A DNA stretch of 64,000 bases, taken from the NCBI GenBank assembly GCA_017938155.1, contig JAGBCD010000018.1, positions 1-64,000 of the forward strand. Reading direction: 5' to 3'. How positions within the stretch are numbered: position 1 is the first letter of the stretch; every line of letters begins with the position of its first letter. The stretch comes from Paludibacteraceae bacterium (GTDB lineage: Bacteria; Bacteroidota; Bacteroidia; Bacteroidales; Paludibacteraceae). The notes below the pieces were generated by a model. That model was given only the letters and a program-made list of their open reading frames with translations. It searched no databases and had not been told where the DNA came from. Shown here piece after piece: positions 24,469-33,874 of this stretch. Both the position numbers and the translations under genes were made by a program.

Positions 24469-25602
24469 ATGAAAAAGATTCAAATGGTTGACTTACAAAG
24501 TCAATACACAAAAATAAAATCAGATATTGATTGCGGCATTCAAAAAGTAATTGATAGTGCTCAATTTATTAAAGGAACTGTTGTTAGTGAGTTTCAACAT
24601 GATTTGGAAACTTATACAGGAAGCAAGCACGTTATTCCTGTAGGCAATGGTACAGATGCTCTACAAATAGCCTTAATGGGGCTTGGACTACAACCTGGAG
24701 ACGAAGTAATAACACCGACCTTTACATTTATTGCTACAGCAGAAGTGGTAGCTTTGTTAGGATTGACCCCCGTGGTTGTGGATGTAGATTGGGAAACCAT
24801 GAATATATCAATTGACTCAGTCTGCAAAGCAATTACTCCACGTACCAAAGCCATCGTTCCTGTACATTTGTTTGGCCAATGTGCTAATATGGAGGCCATA
24901 TTGGATGTAGCAGAGAAACACCATTTGTATGTAATCGAGGATGCTTGCCAAGCAATTGGTTCCAAATACAACTTCTCTGACGGTCATACCAAACAAGCGG
25001 GTACCATGGGTATTGTAGGATGCACAAGTTTCTTCCCTTCCAAGAACTTGGGATGCTATGGAGATGGAGGGGCTATTTTTACCGACGATGACGCTTTGGC
25101 AAGTCGTATGCGGGCAATAGCCAATCATGGTATGGTCGTTCGATATCACCACGATTTTATTGGAGTTAACTCTCGATTAGATAGCATACAAGCTGCGATA
25201 TTGAAAGTTAAATTAACTCACTTGGACCAATATATTACCAATCGCCAAACAGCCGCAGCATATTATGATGCTTGCTTTGCGTCATTACCTAACGTTTTGA
25301 TACCTTATCGCGACTCACATTCTACGCATGTTTTTCACCAATACACCTTACGTTTTTTAGATCAAAGCAAACGCGATTTTGTCAAAGAACATTTGGCTGC
25401 GCATGATATCCCCTCCATGATATATTACCCCATTCCACTTCATATGCAAAAGGCATATGCCGATCCACGTTATCAGACGGGGGATTTCCCCGTAGCAGAA
25501 CGTTTGGCTAATAGTGTTCTATCTTTGCCTATGCATACCGAGTTGGAAGAAGAACAATTGGCATATATCTGCCAACATGTTATTGAAGCATTAAAAGCAT
25601 AA
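24469..25602 (+). CDS. DegT/DnrJ/EryC1/StrS family sugar aminotransferase
   Basis: 377 residues, a PLP-dependent enzyme that aminates a keto-sugar nucleotide for polysaccharide or lipopolysaccharide building blocks. VPVGNGTDALQIALMGLGL (cofactor phosphate site), TPTFTFIATAEVVALLG, VIEDACQAIGSKY (Asp to pyridine N) and SFFPSKNLGCYGDGGAIFTD with the PLP Lys are all present. It lies between ybbR and rpoN, without other sugar genes, so the substrate is open. Confidence 0.94.
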   Translation: MKKIQMVDLQSQYTKIKSDIDCGIQKVIDSAQFIKGTVVSEFQHDLETYTGSKHVIPVGNGTDALQIALMGLGLQPGDEVITPTFTFIATAEVVALLGLTPVVVDVDWETMNISIDSVCKAITPRTKAIVPVHLFGQCANMEAILDVAEKHHLYVIEDACQAIGSKYNFSDGHTKQAGTMGIVGCTSFFPSKNLGCYGDGGAIFTDDDALASRMRAIANHGMVVRYHHDFIGVNSRLDSIQAAILKVKLTHLDQYITNRQTAAAYYDACFASLPNVLIPYRDSHSTHVFHQYTLRFLDQSKRDFVKEHLAAHDIPSMIYYPIPLHMQKAYADPRYQTGDFPVAERLANSVLSLPMHTELEEEQLAYICQHVIEALKA

Positions 25603-25605
25603 CTT

Positions 25606-27087
25606 ATGTCATCATCTATTCGTTTAACACAGCAACAGAAGTTGCAGCAAAAGCTGTCTCCTGCTCAGATTCAAGTGATTCGCATGTTAGAATTACCAGC
25701 TTGTGATTTGCTTCAACGTGTCAATGAGGAGTTGCAAGAAAATCCTGCTCTAGAAGAAGGTGTAGATAGCGTAACGGACCTCAATAATGTGGAGGACGAA
25801 TTTGAATACAAAGAAGAAGATTTTGACAACCCATTAAAAAATGACGATTTCAACTATGAAGATTATGTGCAAGATGACGAAGTACCAGACTATTCTACTC
25901 GAACACATAATTACTCAGGGGATAATGGGAGTAGTGTTGATATACCTTTCTCTGTAGGAACAAGTTTTGGCGAGTATCTCAAATCACAGGTGTATCTAAC
26001 AAAGATGAACAAGCCACAACGCCACATCGCAAAGTTTGTAGTGGGAAATATAGATGAAGATGGTTATCTTCGCCGTTCAGCAGAAGAATTGGTTGATGAT
26101 TTAGCATTTCGGGAAGGCATTATGGTTTCTGATGAAGAGATGAAGGATATTATTGAGCAAATCAAACTCTTTGATCCTCCTGGAGTAGGTGCAAAAGATT
26201 TACAAGAATGCCTTTTGATACAAATAGCTCAAAAAGGACAAGCGCCTATTGTGCAATTGGCTCATCGTATATTGAAAGACTTTTATACCGAATTTACCAA
26301 ACGTCATTTTGATAAAATATGTACACGATTGAATATTGACGAAGATACACTACGCGCTGCTATCACAGAGATTACTCGTTTAAATCCTAAACCTGGTAGT
26401 GCATGGGCCGGCACTGTATATGATAGACATCAACTAACTGTCATTCCGGATTTCTACATCGAAAACCACAATGGAGATTTGGTCGTACAACTAAACAATG
26501 GAGATATCCCAGACCTGCACATTAGTTCAAGTTATTTTGATATGCTGGAGGACTATTCCAAAAACGCATCCAATCAAACACATAAACGCAAAGAAGAAGT
26601 ACGATTTATCAAAAACAAAATAGACTCGGCACGCTGGTTTATTGACGCCATCAAACAACGAAATGAGACGCTATTCCATACCATGACTGCCATCGTAGAA
26701 TCACAACGTGCATTTTTCTTAGAAGGAGATGAGACTTTCCTTAAACCAATGATTCTACAAGACATTGCAGACAAAACTGGCTATGACGTGAGCACTATTT
26801 CCCGTGTTAGCAATAGCAAATATGTGCAAACACAATTTGGTATCTATCCCCTCAAGTTCTTCTTCTCTGAAAAGATGACCAACACTTCTGGAGAAGAGAT
26901 TTCCACTCGAGAAATCAAAAGAATCTTGAAAGAAGTTATTGATTTGGAAGATAAATCCAAGCCACTGAATGATGACCAATTAGTCCTTGTGATGCATGAG
27001 CGGGGATACAAAATTGCGCGTCGCACTGTGGCTAAGTATAGAGAACTAATGGGACTTCCCGTAGCCCGTTTACGTAAGCAGATGTAA
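25606..27087 (+). CDS. rpoN: RNA polymerase sigma-54 factor
   Basis: 493 residues. Region I: RLTQQQKLQQKLSPAQIQVI and ENPALEEG. An acidic linker follows (residues 50-100). The core-binding domain is in the middle, the helix-turn-helix includes DVSTISRVSNSKYVQTQFGI, and the RpoN box ARRTVAKYRE lies near the C-terminus. It recognises -24/-12 promoters and needs an AAA+ activator, none of which is in this window. Confidence 0.98.
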   Translation: MSSSIRLTQQQKLQQKLSPAQIQVIRMLELPACDLLQRVNEELQENPALEEGVDSVTDLNNVEDEFEYKEEDFDNPLKNDDFNYEDYVQDDEVPDYSTRTHNYSGDNGSSVDIPFSVGTSFGEYLKSQVYLTKMNKPQRHIAKFVVGNIDEDGYLRRSAEELVDDLAFREGIMVSDEEMKDIIEQIKLFDPPGVGAKDLQECLLIQIAQKGQAPIVQLAHRILKDFYTEFTKRHFDKICTRLNIDEDTLRAAITEITRLNPKPGSAWAGTVYDRHQLTVIPDFYIENHNGDLVVQLNNGDIPDLHISSSYFDMLEDYSKNASNQTHKRKEEVRFIKNKIDSARWFIDAIKQRNETLFHTMTAIVESQRAFFLEGDETFLKPMILQDIADKTGYDVSTISRVSNSKYVQTQFGIYPLKFFFSEKMTNTSGEEISTREIKRILKEVIDLEDKSKPLNDDQLVLVMHERGYKIARRTVAKYRELMGLPVARLRKQM

Positions 27088-27095
27088 TCCTGAAC

Positions 27096-27752
27096 ATGTT
27101 ACCATCATTCAATATAACTACAATAACGCATCTTTTAGCAAAAATCATCAGCCTCCTATGTTACCCATTATGGATTCCTACCTATGGGATGGTTTTATTT
27201 TGCTTTGGAGTAGAACAACAAGGTACTGCGTTGTCACTACCCTTTTGGTTGGTAGCATGTATTGGTACATTCTTTCTAACGGCCTTTATTCCTTTGAGTA
27301 TGATCCTATTCATGATTCGTAAGGGGCAGATAAGCGATGTGTATATCAATCAGGCATCAGAGCGAACCTATCCATACCTATACACCATTATTTGCTATTT
27401 GTTTTGGTGCTATTTTCTGCATACCATCCTACATATTCCTATTTTTTTCTTAGTTACGGCTATTGGAGCCACATTGGCATTGGTATTGGTTTTATTGGTC
27501 AACTTTCGATGGAAAATATCATCTCACTTATGCGGATTAGGAGGATTAACAGGAGGAGTCATTGGCTTTTGTTTTGAATATTGTATCCTCCCTATGAATC
27601 TATTTATCATGACATTATTGATTGTACTTTTTACCATGTATGCACGCATATATCTCAAGGCACATAGTCCTTTGCAAGTCTGCATTGGATATTTGGTAGG
27701 TCTATGTTTAACATGCTTTCCCAACCTATTTTTGTACCTTATAAATCCGTAG
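27096..27752 (+). CDS. Polytopic membrane protein, PAP2-like
   Basis: 218 residues with about six membrane helices. RWKISSHLCGLGGLTGGVI and RIYLKAHSPLQVCIGYLVGL resemble degraded PAP2 phosphatase motifs (KxS-H and R-x-H-x-x-x-x-x-G), but the canonical catalytic SGH is not evident. A similar protein commonly follows rpoN in Bacteroides. Function unknown. Confidence 0.65.
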   Translation: MLPSFNITTITHLLAKIISLLCYPLWIPTYGMVLFCFGVEQQGTALSLPFWLVACIGTFFLTAFIPLSMILFMIRKGQISDVYINQASERTYPYLYTIICYLFWCYFLHTILHIPIFFLVTAIGATLALVLVLLVNFRWKISSHLCGLGGLTGGVIGFCFEYCILPMNLFIMTLLIVLFTMYARIYLKAHSPLQVCIGYLVGLCLTCFPNLFLYLINP

Positions 27753-27755
27753 ATT

Positions 27756-28808
27756 ATGCCCCATAAATTACAAAACAAATATTGGAGAATATGCTTATTA
27801 CTCATGCTTTGTATGAGTCCATTCGGTGCTTACGCAAACATAGTGAAAGAATACCCTATGAGTGATAGCACTTCCTATATTTCCTTGATTACTTGCACCC
27901 CAGGAGATGATTTATATGCACGCTATGGGCATACAGCATTACGTGTATATGCTCCACAAACCAATATTGATTGGATATTCAACTATGGTATATTTGACTT
28001 CAACACAGACTTCTTTTATTGGAAGTTTGTTAGAGGAGAAACGTGGTATCAATTGGGAATTGACTACACCCATCATTTTTTGGCAACCTATGCGCACAAT
28101 GGACGCAAGGTGTACGAACAAATACTTAACCTAACCTCAAATCAAAAACAAGTATTGTACGATGCCTTGGTCACTAATTACCAACCACAAAACCGATACT
28201 ACTTATACAATTTTGTCTATGATAACTGTGCAACACGTCCCTTCTCGTTAATCAAACAAAGTTTAGGAGTAGAACAACTCGTTTCTACCTACAAAGGATG
28301 GGAAGGAAAAACATATCGCTCGTTTATAGATCATTATACACGTCCTGGTTCTTATGGAAGTTTTGGTATCAACCTAATTTTTGGATATCGTTCTCAAGCA
28401 ACAATGTACGGAGAGCAAAGACTATTCTTGCCAGAAGAACTGATGTTCTATATGCAAGATGCGAAACTAACGGATGGCACACCATTGATTATCAAAAGTC
28501 ACTGTTTGACAGATAACCAAGAAGGGATAGCGCCTTTTGAAATCAAGACAACTCCTTGGTATGCCACATGGTATGCAGGTCTTGGTATATTAGCATTAGT
28601 CACGCTAATATTATCACTTTTTGATAGAAGACGAGGAAAACTCTCTATATGGTTTGAAATCGTTATGGGTATCATCTACATACTTATATTAACTATCGTA
28701 ATATTTTTAACATGTTTTTCTATCCATCCTTTAGTTGGTTTTGGATGGAGATTACTAATTATCCCGATAATACATTTATGTTGCAGACTCGTTTATATCG
28801 TTCGTTAA
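27756..28808 (+). CDS. DUF4105 (Lnb-like periplasmic domain) membrane protein
   Basis: 350 residues with a signal peptide (LLLMLCMSPFGAYA). The DUF4105 domain has SLITCTPGDDLYARYGHTAL, NYGIFDFNTDFFYWKFVRGE and YDNCATRPFSLI; conserved Cys and His suggest an enzymatic NlpC/P60-like fold, which is inference. C-terminal membrane helices follow (about residues 270-345). The next gene overlaps the last 31 bases. Confidence 0.88.
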   Translation: MPHKLQNKYWRICLLLMLCMSPFGAYANIVKEYPMSDSTSYISLITCTPGDDLYARYGHTALRVYAPQTNIDWIFNYGIFDFNTDFFYWKFVRGETWYQLGIDYTHHFLATYAHNGRKVYEQILNLTSNQKQVLYDALVTNYQPQNRYYLYNFVYDNCATRPFSLIKQSLGVEQLVSTYKGWEGKTYRSFIDHYTRPGSYGSFGINLIFGYRSQATMYGEQRLFLPEELMFYMQDAKLTDGTPLIIKSHCLTDNQEGIAPFEIKTTPWYATWYAGLGILALVTLILSLFDRRRGKLSIWFEIVMGIIYILILTIVIFLTCFSIHPLVGFGWRLLIIPIIHLCCRLVYIVR

Positions 28809-30292
28809 ATACAACCATTGCATTACGCTATTTCATTGTAGCGTTATTGTTATCTTTTTGCCATACTGCGCTCTCACATCCACGCTTGACCATTGTAGTA
28901 GTGGTAGATGGGTTGCATCAAGAAAACCTGAAAGAATTGCGCGATTATTGGCAAGAAGGAGGACTGCGCACCTTAAGCGAAGAAGCTTTTCAGACCAATT
29001 TATCTTTTCCTCATATAGTATATGGTGGTGCTGAAAGCACAGCTACCCTAATGACAGGAACAACCCCCAACGTACATGGTATATCCATGGACTATTATTT
29101 CAATCGTTCCAATCGTCGTATCCACCCCATCCTTGTAGACAATCGCGAAAATGGTATCGGTACACCAGATAAATTGTCTGCACGTTCTTTGTTGGCACCT
29201 ACTCTCTCCGACAAAATGCGAATGCAATATGGCAAACAAAGTAAAATATATGCGATTGGAATCCATGCCTCCAACACCATCATCATGGGAGGACATGCAG
29301 CCAATGCTTGTTGCTGGATAGGCAATCCCACACCATACGATTCACTACGATGGGTAAGCACATCCTACTATAGCGAAGGATTACCTAGTGCTGCAGATGA
29401 CATGAATATCTCTGGGAGATTTAACCAACTCGCTTCACGCATCTGGACGCCAAGAATGGATATCTCTATGTACAACCATGCCACCGAACGTGAAAAGAAA
29501 AAATCATTTTCATACCCACTTCAAGACTACCTGCGACAAACACCTACTGCCAACACATTAGTCATAGAACTCGCATTGGCAATGCAGGAGAAAGAGCAAT
29601 TAGGAAAAGACCTCACACCCGACCTACTTCTACTTGAACTAACTACCATAAGCCCCAAAGCCCAATCTGACTATATCACTACTGCAGAACAAGAAGACAT
29701 GTATCTATGGTTAAATCAAGACATTGGATTTTTGATGGAACAACTAAACAAGCGTATTGGACGGGAGAACTACCGATTGGTGGTTGTAGGAAAACCGACA
29801 TTAGGGATAGGAAAAGATAGATTACAATTGGCCAATATACCTTGTCAAAACTTTAATGTAGAACATGCTGCTGCACTAACATCTACCTATTTGATGGCAC
29901 TATACGGGCACGAAAGATGGATTGATGGAGGGTATGGACAGAGTATATATCTCAATCGTACACTGATAGAACAAAAACGACTCTCTATTAGCACTATGCA
30001 ACAACAAGTCGCCAATTTTCTACTTGAGTTTGCGGGAGTACAAGCTGCATTTCCTGCATATGATGTGTACCACTCACAACTTTTGGCTTCCACTATCAAC
30101 AAACATAGTGCAGGAGATGTTGTATTCGTTTTAGAGCCAGGATGGCAACTGACACACGATGATGACCAAGTTATTGATCATGTCATTGAACAAAATGTAC
30201 AAGTTCCCTTGTTATTATGGTCTGGTACTGCCTTTGCTCATCCAAACTATCCAATGGACGCGACCCAATTGGTACCCCTATTGATGCAATAA
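28778..30292 (+). CDS. PafA-like alkaline phosphatase family protein, probably inactive
   Basis: 504 residues from the ATG at 28778, which gives a proper signal peptide (FIVALLLSFCHTALS); an upstream frame extension would lie within DUF4105. The fold signature is clear: LTIVVVVDGLHQENL with D44, EGGLRTLSEEAF and TGTTPNVHGI. However, the nucleophile position is Gly (G84), the D-x-x-x-H metal site is TTISPKAQ, the next D-H pair reads VGKPTLG, and the late THVP reads VQVP. Four of the usual metal or catalytic positions are therefore missing. Likely a secreted binding protein derived from a phosphatase. Confidence 0.78.
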   Translation: MLQTRLYRSLNTTIALRYFIVALLLSFCHTALSHPRLTIVVVVDGLHQENLKELRDYWQEGGLRTLSEEAFQTNLSFPHIVYGGAESTATLMTGTTPNVHGISMDYYFNRSNRRIHPILVDNRENGIGTPDKLSARSLLAPTLSDKMRMQYGKQSKIYAIGIHASNTIIMGGHAANACCWIGNPTPYDSLRWVSTSYYSEGLPSAADDMNISGRFNQLASRIWTPRMDISMYNHATEREKKKSFSYPLQDYLRQTPTANTLVIELALAMQEKEQLGKDLTPDLLLLELTTISPKAQSDYITTAEQEDMYLWLNQDIGFLMEQLNKRIGRENYRLVVVGKPTLGIGKDRLQLANIPCQNFNVEHAAALTSTYLMALYGHERWIDGGYGQSIYLNRTLIEQKRLSISTMQQQVANFLLEFAGVQAAFPAYDVYHSQLLASTINKHSAGDVVFVLEPGWQLTHDDDQVIDHVIEQNVQVPLLLWSGTAFAHPNYPMDATQLVPLLMQ

Positions 30293-30317
30293 TCAACTAT
30301 TATAAAAAACAACTATT

Positions 30318-30731
30318 ATGTTACTATACGAAATTAAAATCAAGTACACTCGCCAAACAGGCGAAGACAATCCAAAACCAGAAAATGAAAGCTACCTCAT
30401 AGAAGGGTTGAATTGTAGCGAAGTAGAAAAACATCTAATGGATGTTTTAAAACCATACATCTTCGGAGACCATGAAATATTGAGTTGTAAAAAAGCACAA
30501 TACAAAGATATCTTCCCATCCATTACGGGAGACTATTGGTTCAAGTTTAGAGTGGAAATGATTGACGTTGACGAAAGTGGAAAGGAAAAACGACATAAAG
30601 TAAGTATCTTGGTACAAGAAGCAGATATCGAAGCAGCTATTAAGAAACTCAAACATGAGTTGTCAGGATTTGAATACGACATAGCTTCCGTTACCAAGTC
30701 CAACATCATAGATGTCTATCGTTCCATATAA
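30318..30731 (+). CDS. DUF4494 family protein
   Basis: 137 residues without signal peptide: LLYEIKIKYTRQTGEDNPKP, SYLIEGLNCSEVEKHLMDVL and KHKVSILVQEADIEAAIKKL. A conserved Bacteroidetes family, usually beside yggS as here. Role unknown. Confidence 0.9.
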   Translation: MLLYEIKIKYTRQTGEDNPKPENESYLIEGLNCSEVEKHLMDVLKPYIFGDHEILSCKKAQYKDIFPSITGDYWFKFRVEMIDVDESGKEKRHKVSILVQEADIEAAIKKLKHELSGFEYDIASVTKSNIIDVYRSI

Positions 30732-30735
30732 TTGC

Positions 30736-31398
30736 ATGACTTCACAAGAACACATTAAAGAACAATTGAAACGTATCAAGCTTACACTCCCACAACATGT
30801 AAGTTTGGTATGTGTTAGTAAGTTTCAGCCTATTGATGCTATTCAAGAGGCATATGCGTGTGGTGAAAGAGATTTTGGAGAAAGTCGAGTGCAAGAACTC
30901 AAAGATAAATATAGTGCACTTCCAAATGATATACGCTGGCACATGATTGGACATTTGCAGACAAACAAAGTCAAACAAATCGTACCTTTTGTCCACTTAA
31001 TTCATTCCGTAGATAGCATAAGATTGTTGGAAACTATCAATCGAGAAGCAGAAAAGATTCAACGTCGTGTACGCGTACTACTTGAAGTACATGTAGCAAA
31101 AGAAGCAACCAAGTCTGGTTTCACGCCACAAGAGTTTGAGCACCTCATACTCAACCACCCCACATACCCAACCGATTACCCTTGGGTCGAGATAGTTGGT
31201 GTAATGGGCATGGCTACCAACACAAATGACCAAAAGGAAATTAGAACGTGCTTTCAAACTATCAAGCATTGTGCTGATATGTTACCTATTTCCAACCCCA
31301 TCATAAGCATGGGAATGTCAGATGATTATCACATAGCGATAGAAGAAGGAAGTAATCTAATTAGAATTGGAAGTTCATTATTTGGGGAGCGTAATTAA
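30736..31398 (+). CDS. YggS family PLP-binding protein
   Basis: Pyridoxal-phosphate homeostasis protein, 220 residues from the ATG at 30736, four bases after the DUF4494 stop. An upstream ATG at 30712 would overlap DUF4494 and adds a non-conserved N-terminus. VCVSKFQP holds the PLP Lys. DFGESRVQELKDKY, RWHMIGHLQTNKVKQI, GVMGMATNT, SMGMSDDYHIAIEEGSNLIR and IGSSLFGERN complete the family pattern. Confidence 0.95.
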   Translation: MTSQEHIKEQLKRIKLTLPQHVSLVCVSKFQPIDAIQEAYACGERDFGESRVQELKDKYSALPNDIRWHMIGHLQTNKVKQIVPFVHLIHSVDSIRLLETINREAEKIQRRVRVLLEVHVAKEATKSGFTPQEFEHLILNHPTYPTDYPWVEIVGVMGMATNTNDQKEIRTCFQTIKHCADMLPISNPIISMGMSDDYHIAIEEGSNLIRIGSSLFGERN

Positions 31399-31487
31399 AA
31401 TATTTATATTTTTTTACAAATTCGGCACAGTTTTTGTACTACTATTGAAAATAGAACTTAATATTAACCATTAAAAAACATAACATT

Positions 31488-32036
31488 ATGACAAAGAAAT
31501 TTATTTGCCCTATTTGCGGATATGTTCATGAAGGAACAGAGGCTCCAGAGCGTTGCCCACAATGCAAACAAGTTGTTACATGGAAAGAAGTAGATGAAAG
31601 TGCAGGTATTGCATTTGCATGCGAACATATCATTGGCGTGGCTAAAGATACTGACGAAGAAATGATCAAAGACTTGAACGCACACTTCATGGGTGAAGCT
31701 ACCGAGGTAGGTATGTACTTAGCTATGAGTCGTCAAGCTGATCGCGAAGGATATCCAGAAATAGCAGAAGCTTTCAAACGTTATGCTTGGGAAGAAGCAG
31801 AGCATTGCTCTAAATTTGCAGAACTACTTGGCGAAGTTGTATGGAGCACCAAAGAAAACCTTGAAAAACGCATGATGGCAGAGGCTGGTGCATGTGAAGA
31901 CAAACTTCGTATTGCCAAACGCGCCAAAGCAATGGATTGGGATGCTATCCACGATACTGTACACGAAATGGCAAAAGACGAAGCTCGTCATGGTAAAGGT
32001 TTTGAAGGCCTATATAACAGATACTTCAAGAAATAA
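31488..32036 (+). CDS. Rubrerythrin (reverse type, rubredoxin domain first)
   Basis: 182 residues. The N-terminal rubredoxin-like domain has CPICGY and CPQCKQ (FeS4 site), followed by a ferritin-like diiron domain with [32 protein letters not shown] and [12 protein letters not shown]. Acts as an NAD(P)H-linked peroxidase against hydrogen peroxide in anaerobes. It has a long leader and its own terminator. The -7 region TACTATTG (31440-31447) is only a near match, compatible with regulated expression. Confidence 0.96.
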   Translation: MTKKFICPICGYVHEGTEAPERCPQCKQVVTWKEVDESAGIAFACEHIIGVAKDTDEEMIKDLNAHFMGEATEVGMYLAMSRQADREGYPEIAEAFKRYAWEEAEHCSKFAELLGEVVWSTKENLEKRMMAEAGACEDKLRIAKRAKAMDWDAIHDTVHEMAKDEARHGKGFEGLYNRYFKK

Positions 32037-32058
32037 TCATTATTCGCCATACATTCAA

Positions 32059-32088
32059 AACAGCACTTATCCAAGTGCTGTTTTTTTT
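32059..32088 (+). terminator. Terminator after rubrerythrin
   Basis: AACAGCACTT pairs with AAGTGCTGTT around ATCC, followed by T residues. Confidence 0.92.
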
Positions 32089-32153
32089 ATTTACAAACAC
32101 CCTCTATAAGAATATAGCACACATACAGCTGGCGTTTGATGGTCTTCAATCTA

Positions 32154-32257
32154 ATACCCATAATATTTTCCTCATCCACTTTCGATAGTCACGTATACCC
32201 TTGCTATACCCTTGCTATACCTTTGCTTCAGGAAGAATATTTTAACATTATGGGTAT
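32154..32257. repeat. Inverted repeat enclosing three 11-bp tandem repeats
   Basis: Arms ATACCCATAAT (32154-32164) and ATTATGGGTAT (32247-32257) are perfectly complementary; a second block (about 32163-32172 with 32230-32240) continues the pairing with one bulge. Between them lie three 11-base units: TATACCCTTGC (32194-32204), the same (32205-32215) and TATACCTTTGC (32216-32226). It ends 10 bases before the -33 element of the lipoprotein gene. Confidence 0.75.
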
Positions 32258-32266
32258 AACTCTTTT

Positions 32267-32297
32267 TTTGATATATCACAAAAAAACATTATCTTTG
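32267..32297 (+). promoter_or_regulatory. Promoter of the surface lipoprotein gene
   Basis: TTTG (32267-32270), 19 bases, TATCTTTG (32290-32297). Confidence 0.8.
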
Positions 32298-32343
32298 CAA
32301 ATTGTTATTGCAGCTTTAGTTTCTCACTACACAATACACTCAC

Positions 32344-33873
32344 ATGAAAAACATTCACACACATTTAACCACTTACACATATTTTATCGTCAAGTATATG
32401 ATTATGCTTTGCATTTTCATACTTGGTGGATGCCAACATGAAGAGCTCATTACTGCTTTTGAAAAAGGTCAACAAGTAACTTTGCGGGCCAACATGCCTA
32501 CATCTGATGCCCCTCAACGTATCCGTCCTGTTGATGTAGGCAGTAGAATTGATTTGCTTTGGGTAGAAAATGATGAGATAGAAGTTATCGTTGATGGTCA
32601 AATCGCTATTTTCACCCTATCCAGTGGGGCAGGAACATCGCAAGGAGAGTTTACAGGAACAATGCCTACAGAAGGGACTGAATATGATGTGCAATACCCT
32701 GTTGGGTATTCAGACGAACTACTCAAAGTACAGAACTATGTTGAATATGCATGGGAAGGGCATTTGATGCACATGCGTACCCATACGCGCGGCAATATAG
32801 ATCAAGGTTTTACTCTCCATGCTGAGAATGCTATTATTACACTCAATCTCACAGGGAATAGTCTGATAAGCAAGATTGTAGTTACCAATAATACCGATCA
32901 AAGCAAGTACACATTGCTATGCTCTGGTATCGCTTTGAGAAGTGTACCACAAGAATTTAATATCGTTATCCCTGCTGGCAATTGGGGACGTGGCTTCAAT
33001 GTTGCCGTTTATGACCAATATGGAGCAATCATATCAACCCTTAACAGTGATAATGCTGTGCAAATGACAGCAGGAATAGCATTGGAGATGCCCGTTGCAA
33101 ATATCCAATACACAGAAAATCAAATACCTCAAGGTCTCTTCTCTATCTCACGATATACTAAAGTACGTTTCTCTCCTGGCAACCTGCAATACAACACCAT
33201 TACTCGCAATTGGCGTTTTGCTGCACATGCTTGGGAGCATGTAGGTGCAGAACAAATCAATAGTAGTGAGCCAAATGGCATTATAGATTTATTTGGGTGG
33301 AGTGCAGAAAATAGTACGGCACCATGGGGTGTAAGTTTCTCAACAAACGAGAATGATTACAATGGTAATTTCATAGATTGGGGTAAAAACGCTATCCAAT
33401 TTGGAGCAACTCTCTTCCCCGCTAATACGTGGTACACGCTATCAAAAAGCGAATGGGATTATCTATTGAATACTCGTGACTATGCTAATAGCAAATTCGG
33501 AGCAGCACGTATCAATGGAATCAATGGGTATATCCTATTGCCTGATTATTGGGTACAGCCTAAGGAGTGCACCTTCAAACCCGGATGCGCAAGTAGTTCT
33601 AAATTACCTTATCAAACAGTTAATAACTATACCCTAAGTCAATGGGAAGCAATGGAACAAGCAGGTGCAGTCTTCCTACCTGCTGTTGGGTATCGACATG
33701 GCACCAATATCACGGACGTAGATGTTTCGGGACGTTATTGGACATCAACAGCCATTAATAATGATGCTGCTCAAGTATTGGTCTTCCGTTCCAACGAAAT
33801 ATATACCAATCTAAGTTACGGACGAAGCTATGCTCGTAGCATACGACTTGTACAACGCTTCATCGAAGAGTAA
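32344..33873 (+). CDS. Surface lipoprotein with fimbrillin-like and FISUMP-like regions
   Basis: 509 residues. The lipobox is ILGGC at about residues 26-30. The N-terminal region (about 40-250) has the fimbrillin-like pattern VTLRANMPTSDAPQRIRPVD, WVENDEIEVIVDG and PTEGTEYDVQYPVGY. The C-terminal region (about 270-505) has VRFSPGNLQYNTITRNWRFA, IDLFGWSAEN, TLSKSEWDYLLNTR, LLPDYWVQP and GRYWTSTAIN...YARSIRLVQ, like the FISUMP/C-type-lectin-like domains of Bacteroidales surface proteins. It probably binds or structures something on the cell surface. The TonB-dependent receptor starts one base after its stop. Confidence 0.82.
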   Translation: MKNIHTHLTTYTYFIVKYMIMLCIFILGGCQHEELITAFEKGQQVTLRANMPTSDAPQRIRPVDVGSRIDLLWVENDEIEVIVDGQIAIFTLSSGAGTSQGEFTGTMPTEGTEYDVQYPVGYSDELLKVQNYVEYAWEGHLMHMRTHTRGNIDQGFTLHAENAIITLNLTGNSLISKIVVTNNTDQSKYTLLCSGIALRSVPQEFNIVIPAGNWGRGFNVAVYDQYGAIISTLNSDNAVQMTAGIALEMPVANIQYTENQIPQGLFSISRYTKVRFSPGNLQYNTITRNWRFAAHAWEHVGAEQINSSEPNGIIDLFGWSAENSTAPWGVSFSTNENDYNGNFIDWGKNAIQFGATLFPANTWYTLSKSEWDYLLNTRDYANSKFGAARINGINGYILLPDYWVQPKECTFKPGCASSSKLPYQTVNNYTLSQWEAMEQAGAVFLPAVGYRHGTNITDVDVSGRYWTSTAINNDAAQVLVFRSNEIYTNLSYGRSYARSIRLVQRFIEE

Positions 33874-33874
33874 T

